Assembly (NCBI GenBank): GCA_019916065.1
Contig: CM034241.1
Span: forward strand, 12,747,223-12,811,222
Source: Vitellaria paradoxa
Taxonomy: Eukaryota > Streptophyta > Magnoliopsida > Ericales > Sapotaceae
DNA length: 64,000 nt
Reading direction: 5' to 3'
The position numbers and the translations under genes were made by a program. Position 1 is the stretch's first letter; every line of letters starts with the position of its first letter. Below the pieces are notes generated by a model. The model was given only the letters and a program-made list of their open reading frames with translations. It was not told the origin of the DNA and searched no databases. This document shows positions 1 through 11,652 of the stretch, in pieces.

Positions 1-797
1 TAAAAATAAAAAATAAAAATTAGTCATTAAAGTTTAATATAAAATATCAAACTAATCAAAATTTTAGCTAATTTTCTTATTTTACCCCTCCATCTCTTAT
101 ATTTTGTCAATATTTTTTCCAAAAATTCTAAAGAACTTTATATTTTTACCTATTTTTGGGGATTTTTGTTAAAAACACCAATGAAAATATGAGAGAGAGA
201 GAGAGAGAGAGAGAGATAAAATAGAAAAAATGCCCAAAATTTTAATTATTTTAACATTTTCTATTAAATTTTAAGGATTGATTTTATCCGATGAGAGTTA
301 ATGTTAACAATATTTCAAAATAAAAGAGGTAATTATAATTTTTAAATGTTATGAATATTAAGTGTAATTATCCAAATGTTAATGGGAAGTAAGTATATTA
401 ACCCTATATTTCATGGATAAAACATAATTTGTAACTTAAAATGCGAGGGACTAAATTGATACCAAGAGATAAATTATAAGAGTGATTTTTTACTTTAACC
501 GGCAAGATTATTTTTTTATCCTCAATTAAATAGTTGTATGTAATGAGCAGTTAACGAAAGATTAAAGTGAAATCGAGAATAAATTATAAAAATAATTTTT
601 ATACTTTACACGACATTTAAAAATGACATTGAGCGTCTCCATTCCAAATTGAATAGGCTGGAATTGGTTTTTGGTACTTGCCACGTTAGAAAATCATTTT
701 GTCAGTATTATTAAGCCGTTTCGAATGTTTGAAATATGTACCTTTTTTTTTATAAATTTTTAAAATTTGTTGACTTTTTATAATAGATTTTGGGGCA
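1..797. other. AT-rich intergenic DNA
   Basis: I see no coding potential or transposon ends here. The only clear structure is a (GA)13 microsatellite at 191-216. A short reading frame that can be read on the minus strand near the right edge (686-949) is the antisense shadow of the GC-rich plus-strand frame that starts at 798. Confidence 0.6.
191..216. repeat. (GA)13 microsatellite
   Basis: A perfect run of GA dinucleotides, 26 bases long, in AT-rich spacer. Confidence 0.95.
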
Positions 798-959
798 ATG
801 AGGGCGACGGCGGCGCTGGCTGTCTTCACCGGGCTGAGGAGAAGTGGCGCTGCTGGTGGGAGCTGGAAAAGTTTGCCGGGGAGGACTTGGAGATCTGACC
901 CGCGATGGTTCTGCAGCGAGTGGGGCGATGCTTTTGGGCTGCCGGTCAATAATGTGTAG
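798..959 (+). CDS. Small GC-rich reading frame, possible gene fragment with transit-peptide-like start
   Basis: A 53-codon frame from ATG at 798 to TAG at 957-959. It begins MRATAALAVFTGLRRSGAAG and is rich in Arg, Ala, Ser and Gly with almost no acidic residues in its first 30 positions, which resembles a mitochondrial or plastid targeting presequence. It is far more GC-rich than the surrounding DNA, and the opposite strand is also open over it, so GC content alone could explain the open frame. I do not recognise the protein. It may be the first exon of a lost gene, with a possible donor near 943, or a fragment carried here by a transposon. No downstream exon was found. Confidence 0.35.
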   Translation: MRATAALAVFTGLRRSGAAGGSWKSLPGRTWRSDPRWFCSEWGDAFGLPVNNV

Positions 960-1216
960 TCGGTATTTAGGGAGAAAATTGAATAGTTACTGTGTTTTGA
1001 AAAACCATAGTTCTGATATTATGATAGAAAACAAATAGTAATAGGAGGAAGAAAGAACCCTATTATAGAGTTGGAGAATATAATTTAGACAATATACATA
1101 ATGATGTTACTCAAGATTAAAGATACTGTATACCATATATAGAGCTAATATATATATGATAGCTAGATATATACTATATTATATGACAATATAATAGCAT
1201 ATTCCAATAAATATCA

Positions 1217-1858
1217 TCATTTTTTATTTTTTGATAGTTTAACATATATCACCTTAAGTCCTTCATAAGTAGTTACACAAAATTTTATCACTTCTGAGTA
1301 AGGGATAGTAAGCAGGAACGGCGGAATAGCAATAACACATATGGTAATGACTAGCCCTCGTAATTGTGTAATTAGCGCCGCATAAGTGCCTGTAAAGAAC
1401 GCAACAAAACTTGCTGCCACTGAAACTCTAAGAACAGAGTAAACCACCGGATAAAGACGACGGATAATATGGTGATCGGTTTCGAAATTAGAGATGGTGA
1501 TGTGAAAAAACACGGTGAGGATAGAGCATATAGCAGCTATGCTGTTGCTTATGAGAAATGCTTTGAATGCTCCTTCTTTTAGTAGAACTGCCGGCTCTCC
1601 ACTATTGCTGCTGCGGTCAATACCCGGTATTGTGAAACCGAGCGTGAAGGCAATCGTTGCTATGAGCGTTGCCACAATTAAATGGCTCTGACCTATTTTG
1701 TGTAGATCATCTCGAGTTTCTTTCCTTCGCTTCTTCATTGTTTCTCTTAGTTGTTTCTCATATTCTATAACCTTGTTTCGTTGATCCTCACGCTCTTTCT
1801 TCTGTCCTGGTATGTAGTCCTTCTCGCGGGATGTTTGATCCCAATGGATAGGGCGATC
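1217..1858 (-). CDS. PGG-domain exon (C-terminal four-helix membrane part of the ankyrin gene)
   Basis: The last exon of the ankyrin/PGG gene is open over about 210 codons and ends in a Lys-rich tail (KLSKNKK). A charged stretch (EYEKQLRETMKKRRKETRDD) precedes the PGG core. Hydrophobic segments start at LIVATLIATIAF, FLISNSIAAICSILTVFF, VLRVSVAASFVAFFTG and LVITICVIAIPPFLL, which matches the four transmembrane spans of the family. The exon start is set by an AG acceptor ending at 1859. This part looks undamaged, so the break in the gene lies in the ankyrin half. Confidence 0.8.
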   Translation of the reverse strand, partial: DRPIHWDQTSREKDYIPGQKKEREDQRNKVIEYEKQLRETMKKRRKETRDDLHKIGQSHLIVATLIATIAFTLGFTIPGIDRSSNSGEPAVLLKEGAFKAFLISNSIAAICSILTVFFHITISNFETDHHIIRRLYPVVYSVLRVSVAASFVAFFTGTYAALITQLRGLVITICVIAIPPFLLTIPYSEVIKFCVTTYEGLKVIYVKLSKNKK

Positions 1859-3062
1859 CTGCAATTTTTATTTTTATTTTTATTTTTTGGTTATGAGGTC
1901 AATCGAAAAGCAAAATATATAAATAATATACTTGAGATTAATAAAAAGTCTTTCATTTAATTTTTTAAGTGTATTTTTATGATTTACTGGAAGTTTATAT
2001 ATAGCGCATGTACATGCAATGCTTGCAAGTGAATTTGTAATTTTATAAAGGGAGAGAGAAGTGGGTGACTTGCCAAAAGAAAGGAAAAAGAAATTTATAA
2101 AAATACCTAAAAATCAATAAGTTGTCGAACTGTTTTACTCATAGAACTAATGAATTTTATTCGACAAATTTAGAAATAAAAATGTTTACATATATAATTT
2201 CGTTACAAGGGATTCATCAATCAATTGGTGTTCATCCTTAATATTATAGTACAAATAATTGGGACTTTTATATTTTCATAGGAATTACACATTCATAAAT
2301 TTTTTAATGATTTTCAAAAAAACTCCTAAGCAACCATTTCTTTTGTGTTATTTATTTTATTTTTTCTTTCCCTTCTCTCTCAACCTCTAACAACGCCACC
2401 CTTGCCCATGCCACTTTAAATTTTTTAAGAAGTTGCTAGAAAGATGGTAGCTAGTTGCGTACTGTACAATGTTTTAGGCATTATTTCATAAAGTTACTAT
2501 ACAATGGTTTAGTCATTTATTTATCGTCTTATCAACTTTATTTCCATAGAAGTGCAAAAAGTTCCCAAATACCTTTTACAGTATTTAAGATATATACCTT
2601 AGTGTTTGAGGTAAAAGTAGAATTAATGATATGTGTTGCATGCTGTAAGAAAAAATATGTCACCTGCAGTTAAAGTCAACTTTATATAATAATCTCCTCC
2701 AAGCCTCTGATAGAGCCAGCGCGGACTTGAAGCAAGATCAAGAGGAGTGTTTCCAACATTGTCATTTTGAGTTATCAGATGTTTGAACCAAGGATATTGT
2801 TTAGCCTCACTAACCACTGCCTCTTGCTCCATCTCTATGGCAGTATGTAGGATGTTCTGTTTTTTACTGTCGATTATCTCTCAACTATCCAGACAATGGG
2901 ATAACAGCATTTTCATTATTTCTATATACCCATGAGCGACAGCTATGTGAAGAGCTATCTTATCAACGTCGTTAGTTGCAGAAGTGTATGCCACTGATGA
3001 TCGGTCATTTTCTAATAGCTTGCTAACTTTTTTCTCATTCTTAATGCATACAGCCCAGTGAA

Positions 3063-3102
3063 GTGGAGTCCACCCATATTCGATGTGGAGTCCACCCAAT
3101 AT
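3063..3102 (-). repeat. Short tandem duplication inside the ankyrin exon
   Basis: The motif GTGGAGTCCACCCATAT at 3063-3079 recurs nearly perfectly at 3085-3102. In the protein it duplicates the start of the GWTPLHW ankyrin motif and gives the odd string GGLHIEYGWTPLHW. It is a local slippage-type duplication that would disturb the repeat. Confidence 0.8.
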
Positions 3103-3156
3103 CGAGCTTCCACTTGTTTGGCATGCATGTGTTAGAGAATAATACCATGTGTCCAC

Positions 3157-3704
3157 AATATTTTTTATACTAACATTATGTCGTCCACTCTAGTTGGGAT
3201 AACTTATTACCAAGCATTTAAAGAAAATCAACACAAGATCCTTTCAAATCCCATATCATTAGCTTGCTTTTGACGCGCCCTTTTGCAATTAGTCATCTAT
3301 CTACCGCGTTAATGACGCGTGAGGCCCCTCTTCAACTTTTGGCACTTGCCTTGTTTATGGCTGCAAAAAATTCCTAATCATACCTGCCGTATTTAGGGCG
3401 TTTGTCGGCCGCAGCAATCCTCTTTGCCCCTCCCAGATAGAATAAATAATAAGCTTGTAATTTCTTTGTTTAGCACGAAACGACTAGAGTGGTATTCAGC
3501 TAAATTTAGTTGAATTCTGACTTACTCAAACTTACCTAAAGATGTTAGTATTGGGCTCGAACTCCAATTTGCACTTTTATAAGTTTACTCAATGAAAAAT
3601 AATTTAAATTCAAAATTGATTCACGGTTGGAACCAAGGAAAAAAAACTCTCTTTGGGCTAGTTGTCAAAATTTTCAGTCAAATACATTGTAACCCATAGA
3701 TATC
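3157..3704. other. Intergenic, no feature seen
   Basis: Mixed-composition spacer upstream of the ankyrin fragment. Missing 5' exons of that gene would be expected here, but I see no further ankyrin motif. Confidence 0.4.
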
Positions 3705-4393
3705 TAAGGATGTAATCGAACCAGGTCGGGCCTGACTTGCCCCTAGCCCTATCTTGACCTACCAGTGGGCCGACCCACCTATTTGACCCTGCTTTCCTCC
3801 TGATTTAGTCCAAGGTCAGTAAAATTCATTTACTCGCCTTAGTTGCTCCGACTTAATTTTTTAATATTTTGAGTATTTTTTAATATATTTATTTTTTTAT
3901 AAATTAAATAAAAAAAATCAAAAAACACATTAAAACATTTAATGTTCTTTATAATTAAATTTTATTGAGAAATAAATAATTATATAACATTGAATCGAAT
4001 TACAAATATAAAATTCTAAATAAAACATTGTTAAAACAAAATTAACTACAAATTTACACATTGTCAATGATTAGCTAACAAAAAAAAAAGGAGGAAGCTG
4101 GCAGTAGCTACGTGGAAATTAAAAAAAAAAAAAGAAAGAAAGAAAAGGCAAGCATGGCATGGCAGATGCATAGGGAAAGGAAAAAAAGTAAAAAAAAAAA
4201 AAACGAAAGAAAAAAAAGCATTAAAGTAGCCGTGGCAAGATGGGCAGGCCAGTCAAGTTAGGTCATGGGCCAGGCAACGATGCCCTAAACCTTGACCTAC
4301 TCAGAGTGTGGTGGGGGTGGGTGCGGAGTGGACTATACGAACATATATGTTGGGGCGGGTTGGACCGCGGGTCAACCCAACATTACATCACTG
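3705..4393. mobile_element. Non-autonomous hAT-like element
   Basis: The left end reads TAAGGATGTAATCG and the right end, on the other strand, CAGTGATGTAATG, an imperfect short terminal inverted repeat of the hAT style. Just inside both ends are GC-rich blocks rich in GGTCGGGCC and GGGTTGACCC type motifs, the usual hAT subterminal arrangement, around an AT-rich core with A-runs. The flanking 8-mers TAGATATC and TGGATTTC match at 6 of 8 positions, as for an old 8-bp duplication. No transposase is encoded. Confidence 0.5.
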
Positions 4394-4405
4394 TGGATTT
4401 CTTAC

Positions 4406-5148
4406 TAAGGATGGCAACAATTTGGACTAAAGTCGGATATTGGCTTTAGTAACCTCGAACTCATTGGGTAAAAAAATAACCAAACTAGATGAGTACCCGA
4501 CGGGTATTTTTAACCAACTACCATCCTCTAATCCATGGGGTAATCGAGTACCTATTGAGTAATCAAATACCATACCCTTCAAATATGAAACGGTTACATC
4601 AAGGTTAAAAATTCTTTAAATATAATAATTTTATAAGTAATTTTATATCTTAAAAGACTAAACAAAATTATCTTTACATTTATTATATTACTTTTATAAA
4701 AATAAAATTTAACAAAAAAAAGCCATATTTGATCTCGTCTTAAACATTTACTATAATTAAGAAAAAAAATAAAAATAAAAATTGTATCCATGTGCTTCGT
4801 TACATCAAGACCCAAATCCTAACTCAAAAATATATTATTATTTGTTATCACAATCTTGAGTTATTTAGTATTAATTAAAGGAACTCCATTCTTTGAACAC
4901 AATATACATATAATTTAGTATCCAAATTGATGATATTATTTGTATAAATTTAGATATTCGATAATCTAAGTTGGTAATCGAGTAAATTAGACGACTAATT
5001 GAGTAATATCCATTAGGTACCTAATAAATGGGTACTTGGTGTGGGTAATTGGGGCGATAATCGATAATATTAGTCGGTACCCTATAGTCAGAATAATTGG
5101 GACATGTTCGATTAATACCCATCAGGTATACCACATTTACCATCTTTG
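4406..5148. mobile_element. Possible second hAT-like element
   Basis: The left end TAAGGATGGCAAC and the right end (other strand) CAAAGATGGTAAA form a weak inverted repeat. Subterminal motifs around GGGTA and TACCC occur at both sides, as in small hAT derivatives. I found no matching 8-bp duplication, so the boundaries are provisional. Confidence 0.3.
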
Positions 5149-5250
5149 CACCTGAATCTGATGATTATTTTATTTTTATATGCTAACCTACCTCATTACT
5201 TATAAAATATAAAAATTATCGAGCTTATCGAATTGGGATCGGACGGGTAC

Positions 5251-7477
5251 TGTCACACCTCGAGTTTCATATCTCGAGGAGTGAGTGAATGACGTCACGA
5301 ATTCTAATGCAACATTTACATGTTTACCCTTGATCAGAGCAATGACCACCCTGGAGCGGACATTCACAATCTATGCTAATTAACTAACCATAAATAGCCT
5401 TAGTTTAATCAGACACAATAGCTCTAACACAATCCTAAAAATAAAATAAATAAGTCTTGGTCTTATGGTCTTACAATCAAATTGAACAAGTCAAATAAAA
5501 TAATAATACAGTTCCAACATTAAAACTAAATAACAACAAAGCTTTTTTATATAGCTAGCAATAGTTCCAATGAAGCGGACCTACCTAGTGTTTAGGATTC
5601 GCACCTGTACCACAATCTGTAGGAACAATTACTTGTGCCCACGATACATAATACCAACATATATAAAATGCAAAGAATTAAACAATTTATAGTCTTATTA
5701 AATCAATATTGAATAATCATATTCCAATGAATAACTAAATTAATAAACCACAAGAAATATCAATAATCAAATTATTAACTTTGTTATGTTCCTTTTATCA
5801 TTTTCCAAGTCATCGCATCACAATGTGAGGTGGATACTAACAACATCATTTCTATGGGCCAATACCTAATAAACACGATTAATCGAACACGTTATATCCA
5901 TGGTACTTGGCTACAGGCCACGACAAGACAAAATCATAATTGTCATGTTATAGGCTACTAACCGACTGACCTAAATACTAACCCCTTCGTAGGTTCAGGG
6001 TCTCTTAACCAAGAGTAGTTTATGTACTCTTCCTATTTTTCTAATATCCGTTATCTCCGCAATTAGAATAACATTCTCATATCATTTATTTTAGTTATCA
6101 TTAACGCAATATTTTATCAATACTAATCACAAATTATCTCAACCCTTTTCACTTTCTTCATTACGTTTAATCATCATGTTATCACCACAATAATTCAATG
6201 ATAATTTGTTTATAATAAACATCAATATTAACAAGTTTATGCCATCAAACTCAAACATAAACATTATCATTTACCAAAAATTTCAAAATTGTCTTGTCCA
6301 AGTTAGGTAATTTTCATTAAGTGATTTGAAACAATCTTGATTTTCTATATAGTATATATTTTTTAAAATCACTCTCATTTAAAATCTTGAGATAAGGAAC
6401 ATTTCTATAGTTCAAAAATAGGGGAAACAGACGGTCTGGACAAGGGGGCACCCTGGTCCCCAAGCTCGTGTGCCCGCGGTTTGGGCAGTGGCATAGGCTC
6501 TGTTATGATATTCTCTGGTTTTGAATTTAAGTTCTTAAATCAGCTTAAAATAAACTTATTTCCTTGAAATTCTTGTTTCCAACAACATTATAAAGCTTAA
6601 GTGATCTAAATAAAGTAATCAATTTGAAATTTCATCAAATGTAGAATAAGTTACAAGCTTTCGTTTCATTTTATGTCTCCAAGCATATACATATATATAT
6701 ACGGATGTATAACTCAAACTTTTCTCAACAATAAATTCATATCTCCTCAAATAAACTCATCAAATGCAAATCCCAAATCCTCTACAAACTATATGTGTAA
6801 GTAAAATGCATGGGTTTCCCTATCTCAGTGAAGAATCAAAGAAAAACAATGAACTATAGAAGGACTATAACTTTACTGGTGAAACCCAAAAAAACTTCGT
6901 GAGCTCGTACACTCAAACCGTTAATTCTAGCATCAATATTTTTATACAGTTGTAATTAGAATGAATCTAATTTCATTACTGTAAATTTAATTTAAAAATG
7001 ACGAAAGTTTGATATACTTACTAGAGTTGCCTTGATCGTTGGCTCTCGATCTCTCTCTCTCTCTCCTTCCCTGAGCAGTATCAGTAAGCACATACCCCTA
7101 CATTATATATATGCGAGGATGCTTGGAAGGAAGCACTTAGCTCCACTCCCATCTACTCTCTTTTCATTTGTAGGCCCCAAGAAACTGAGATAGAAAAGAC
7201 TAGAGTACGGCAAGCCGGTAAAATCAATTGAACTGCCTTAGACACATGACATCACCCTTGGTCAGGTGCCCGTCCCTCCATGGGCATGCGCTCGCATCCT
7301 CGTGCGCCCGACCCATTGCTTCTTCGGCCAATTTCGATAGTTTGATCATTCCAGGCCCAAATTCCTCCGACTCATATCATTTAATGTATATATTATGCCC
7401 AACATACTTACATTCGACACAAATAAATTTTATTTATCCTCTATTTTATTATACATATCCATGATTATAAAATTACA
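5251..7477 (-). mobile_element. Solo or truncated gypsy LTR related to the Tekay LTRs in this window
   Basis: It starts TGTCACACCTCGAG and follows the same order of landmarks as the LTRs at 23596 and 49830: a Cys-codon-free AT-rich body, a block around GTAGGTTCAGGGTCTC, a GC-rich block with GGGCACCCTGG, a CT-rich tract, and a final GTGCCC-rich block about 200 bases before the end. The end near 7477 (AATTACA) is inferred from that spacing. The 5 bases before the start (GGTAC) are not repeated there, so the right end may be truncated. No internal coding region is attached. Confidence 0.6.
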
Positions 7478-7837
7478 AAAGGAAAAAAATGGATTTATTA
7501 GTATAGGTATCCATCTGAACAGGTTGAAATTGTCATTTCTACTTCTCAGTAGCAATGCGCATGCTAGCTAAATTGCTGAAACACTTTGAGCTAGCATGGG
7601 CCTTCCACCACATGCATGCATTGCATATCAAATTAAGACAATTTATTTTTATAAATAGTCTGCATCAGTGTGGATGGAATATTGAGGGCTTTGGTTTAAT
7701 TTTTCTTTTTCTTTTTTCCTTCTTTTTGGACAAATCTTTTAAAAAGTACCATGTTATTTGAGGGAGCAGTTGTATAATTAGAAAAAACAACATCCAAAAA
7801 TAATATAAAATATATACAATTTATTCTAATGATGTTT

Positions 7838-7877
<40 letters not shown>

Positions 7878-8070
7878 TGATCTTATATGAGGCTCCGATT
7901 TATGAGGAACAAAAGGGACAAGTTGCAACTTCAATGGAATAAGTGTCAAACATGTTCTTGCTTGAAAGGTTTTGGAATATTGAATCCTTTTCCTTGTATC
8001 CCTTATTGAAGTACTACTAATCAAGGAATAAGACTTGGATTTTGTGGAAAGCTTTTTTAGTTTCTATATT
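7478..8070. other. Intergenic, with a (TA)n tract
   Basis: No gene or transposon end is supported. A (TA)n microsatellite lies at 7845-7875. Confidence 0.5.
7845..7875. repeat. (TA)n microsatellite
   Basis: An uninterrupted TA dinucleotide run of 31 bases. Confidence 0.95.
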
Positions 8071-8371
8071 TTTTGAAATTTACCACACAACTCAATTGTC
8101 CAACTCAAAAGTTGGAATGAATGTTGAGGTTTAAACACACACTTACAACACCCGAACTTTCCCGATGTGAGAGACCTAACCCACCATCTTTTTCTTAGGC
8201 TAAAACCTGAATTGCAAAGCAGCCTACAAAAGGTAGCGAGCTAAACCAGACCAAACTCTTTATGATTTTTTGAGATTTACCACACAACCCAATAGTCCAA
8301 CTCAAAATGTTAAAATGAAAGTTGAGGTTTAAACATACATTTACACATCCAAACTCTTCCGATGAGGGAGA
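8071..8371 (-). repeat. Diverged direct-repeat pair, possible small LTR/TRIM remnant
   Basis: Copy A (8071-8172) and copy B (8267-8371) share a segment that on the minus strand begins TCTCACATCGGGAAAGTT or TCCCTCATCGGAAGAGTT, then GTTTAAACCTCAAC, then GAGTTGGAC and TTGTGTGGTAAAT. About 94 bases separate them. A TCCCACATCGG-type motif is common at the ends of small plant LTR elements. Without a primer-binding site or TSD I cannot confirm the class. Confidence 0.5.
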
Positions 8372-9822
8372 GCCGGTTTTTTAATTTCTTTATTATCTTT
8401 TTATTTTTATACATTTATCTAGTACTCAATTGCCAAAGGGCATAACACACAACTTATTTAAGAGATTTTTTTTCCTACTAGGTCTTCAAACGGTTTAAAT
8501 TATTATTTTTAAACATTTTTTTCTGAATTAATGCGAATATTTCTTTCATGGGTTTGATAGATTAGTAATGCAATAAAGGTAGCCAGATATCTTGGGGCAA
8601 CCCTTGTGCTTCTTGACATTAGGGGAACTAAACCTAGGGAGAAGAGGTCAGTTCCCATCATATGTGTTATACACACACGCACATGCAATGCAACCCCCCC
8701 TTTTTATTTTGACTTATCCCGGCCTAATAAACAAAATAGTTAATCTTAAATTCCTCCTTTCTAGACACGCCAGGCCAACAGTAAAAATAGAAAAAGGGGA
8801 TTGGGGGAAGCTGGGGTCGGATCGTCGGTGGACCTGACTCGTTTATATCACTATTCATTTATATCAGTCTTAGTTTTTCTATCTTCTTTTTGTATTTAAT
8901 ATTTTTTTTTAGTTTTAATTTAGATGTATTGATTGTAATAAAACAAAAAAATAAAATAAAAAAGGAAAAAAAGGATAAAAATTAAAAAGCATAGGGATAT
9001 CATTTGCCATTGTAAATTTTACTTTAGTGCTTTTGGTTAATCATTTGCTACCTTAAAATGTATGCTATATTATTAGACAAGAACTCATTTGGTATTCCAT
9101 TTTTGACTGGTTAATGCAAATTAATTTAAATATCTAAAATAATCTCTCATAATTATACACACACATTCTCTATTTAATTTATTTTTGTTTTACGCTAATT
9201 AGTAGTAGATTAGAAAATAGGTTACAAAGTCAATTTAATGTTGTTTTACTAAATTTTAAAATCTCCTCGCTATTTTCCGTGGCCAAAATTCAATAATTCA
9301 TATTCCTTCTTCCAATATATGCATATATATATAACCTATGTTCCTTATCTCTAATAATATAATACTATTTTATTTGACAGCTATTTAAAATTAATAATTT
9401 GTCCAATAATTCAATAAAAAATAATTTCACTGAATCGATCATCCGTTGATGTCATCAATTTGAATAGTATATTCAAAGTAAAGGCTGTAATGATTTGTTG
9501 TATAGTGTATTCAAATTAAATTTCTTAACGTGATCTATCAGTTTACTCTTTCTCAATCTTATCTTTTTTTAATTTACTTTTGTAGACTGTTTTTATTCCT
9601 TAAGTTCGCTATTATAAATGACCATAATAGGTGACCTATTAAAAAAATCATTTTGTGACCGATTTATTTAAAAATTATTGGTTTTAAATAACTCTTTTGT
9701 GAAAATCCCATTCTTAAAAGAAAATTTTAAAGAAATTGTTACGTATTAGGCATGCCCAACTGCCAGTTTCTCATATTAGGATTGGTGTTTCATGCCACTA
9801 AACACACAATAAATAATATAAA
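8372..9822. other. AT-rich intergenic DNA
   Basis: I see no supported gene. A short plus-strand frame at 8592-8837 has no recognisable motif and spans low-complexity sequence. Confidence 0.5.
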
Positions 9823-10224
9823 CAGTACTAAAAAAATGCATAAACATCACAACTTTTAAGCGTGATGTTTTATTTTTTATCTCAGTCACAAAAGCGTGAT
9901 TGATCCAGGTGAGATTATAAGTCACATCTTTTTTATCACAGTTTACAACCGTGATCGAAAACTTACAACAATCACACACTAAAAGCGTGATCTTTATGGT
10001 AAAAACTGAGATGAAAAGAAATTTCGTGTGATCTTTTATGTATTTTGATCTCACTTTTTTTGAAAAATCGTGATCAAATATAAACAAATAATCACGCTGA
10101 AAAAATAGATTAATTTTAAAAATAATAAAAATCCACATGGCAACCTACTATCACGCCATCATAGCACCGTTTGCCACCTTATCATTATAGCAACCTTATA
10201 TATTTCATATTTTTTTGTTGCTAC

Positions 10225-10285
10225 TGAGAATCGAACCCCTGCCATTCATTTGGAAGTTAGTGTAGTTGACCGCTAGTCCAACCTA
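10225..10285 (-). repeat. tRNA-like segment with Pol III A and B boxes inside the CACTA element
   Basis: On the minus strand, TGGACTAGCGG (10280-10270) resembles a tRNA A box and GGTTCGATTC (10237-10228) a B box, with about 32 bases between them, close to the spacing in tRNAs and tRNA-derived SINEs. The arms do not obviously pair into a full cloverleaf. It could be a SINE head or a tRNA pseudogene carried by the element. Confidence 0.4.
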
Positions 10286-11279
10286 TCATTTATATATACA
10301 TTTTGCAAATTAATATATATAAACAAATTTTTATCACTTTAGGGGTTACTAAAAGTAATAAAATTATATTATTTTAAGTTTTTACAATAATTTATTATGA
10401 CTTTTGTCAACCAATTAGTAGTTAAAAGTTACATTTTTCTTGATCAATTGATTGGAAAATGATAAAAAATTTACTTTTATTTAATTATTTTAACTTTTTG
10501 CAACAACTTGAAATCGTAAGTAATATATAGAACAATGTGAATACTTAATAAATAATTTATAAATATCTATTATATTCAATTAAAAATAATCTCAAATCTT
10601 TTTCTTATTTTCCTTTACTCTTTGTGTATAGCATATATTTAATCATAACTCACTATTTATAATATATTTTTCTTTATTTTGTATTATATTTTTAAAAGTA
10701 GTTAGGTCGCGTTTAGTTTTAGTTCTGGAAAATTATTGTTCAAAACAAAATTTTTGAAAACTATTTTAAAAATTGATTTGTAATACAAAAAATATTTTCA
10801 ATGATTATATTCAAAAATTAGTTCTAAAAAAACAAAAAAATGAAAATTTTTATTATTTTTATTTGTAAATTTTTATCACTTCCAACAAAATATAAAATAA
10901 TGTCACTTTTAATATAAATAATATTAAAGATACACTAAATATTTATTAGATACTAAATATTTAATATTCAACTCGTTATAAGTTATACAAATTATAAAAA
11001 CTACTTCCATATATTTACTGAAAAAATAATAATTATATATTTAGCGTTATTTAAATTTGATTTGATAAATTTAGTTTTAACATTAATTCAAATTTTTTTG
11101 TTTATTGATTTATGAATATAGTTTTTATATCATATTCAATTAATTAAAATTAATAAATAAATGTTACAATAAAGTTTACAAAATCTAGTTTAAATCATAT
11201 AAGATGATAAACAAAATTATTTCAGAGAGATATAAAGAAAAAAAAATAATATTATCTCTCATTCTTTTAATTATCTCGC

Positions 11280-11520
11280 TTTTTTTAAGATATAATTTTA
11301 CTCACTTTTTGATCTCAGTTTTTTTTAGAGATATTTTCACTGATCTTTTATCTCAGTTTTTTCTAGAGATAGTTTTCACTAATTTTTTATCTCAGTTTTT
11401 TGTTGAGATGGTTTCCACTGATTTTTTATCTCGTTTTAAATACAATCACGGTTTTAACAAAAATGAGATAAAAAGTATTAAAAGTAACTTTTTATCTCAG
11501 TTTTTTAATTAGACTGAGAT
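11280..11520. repeat. CACTA subterminal repeat array
   Basis: Four to five imperfect copies of a unit of about 50 bases built from TTTTATCTCAGTTTTTT, AGAGAT and TTTCACTGAT follow one another. Related ATCACG/CGTGAT units occur at the other end (9850-10100). In CACTA elements such arrays bind the transposase-associated protein. Confidence 0.75.
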
Positions 11521-11652
11521 AAAAAGTTTAACTCACAAATCTTTATCACGTTTTTTCTAAAACCGTGATCTTTATGAATTTCTTGGTGTGATCTTTATCA
11601 ATTATTGTAGTAGTGAAATAATACTAATAAAACCAAACTTAAATCCCTGCAG

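Larger units (their letters stand above)
1217..3156 (-). pseudogene. Ankyrin-repeat/PGG-domain membrane protein gene, ACD6/ITN1-like, broken
   Basis: Three coding blocks lie in order on the minus strand. Block 1 (3156-2881) has ankyrin repeats, seen as GWTPLHWAV and IALHIAVAHGYIEIMKMLLS. Block 2 (2880 to about 2660) continues in the same frame with a further repeat, including NILHTAIE and GNTPLDLAS. Block 3 (1858-1217) follows a TTGCAG acceptor and encodes a basic linker, the PGG-domain core (IGQSHLIVATLIATIAFTLG, then FTIPGI) and four hydrophobic segments. This is the ankyrin plus PGG layout of plant plasma-membrane proteins such as ACD6 and ITN1, which act in defence and stress signalling. 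An in-frame TGA at 2881-2883 separates blocks 1 and 2, the N-terminal repeats are missing, and the usual PGG reads PGI. I therefore call it a pseudogene or truncated allele; an unusual splice around the stop remains possible. Confidence 0.8.
9823..11615. mobile_element. Non-autonomous CACTA (EnSpm) element
   Basis: The left end reads CAGTACTAAAAAAATGCATA and the right end, on the minus strand, CACTACTACAATAATTGATA. Over 31 positions the two ends match at about 24. The bases AAA flank both sides (9820-9822 and 11616-11618), the 3-bp duplication expected of CACTA elements. Both subterminal zones are packed with repeats of ATCACG and ATCTCAGTTTTTT motifs, the typical CACTA arrangement. Open frames inside (for example 9776-10138 minus and 11204-11512 plus) are translations of these repeats, not genes. 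No transposase is present. Confidence 0.8.

Noticed and set aside
686..949. 87-codon minus-strand frame
   Set aside because: It is antisense to the GC-rich plus-strand frame and runs into low-complexity A/T sequence; no motif.
9776..10138. 120-codon minus-strand frame
   Set aside because: It starts in CACTA repeats, crosses the element end and has no motif.
11204..11512. 102-codon plus-strand frame with repeated FLSQFF
   Set aside because: It is the translation of CACTA subterminal repeats.
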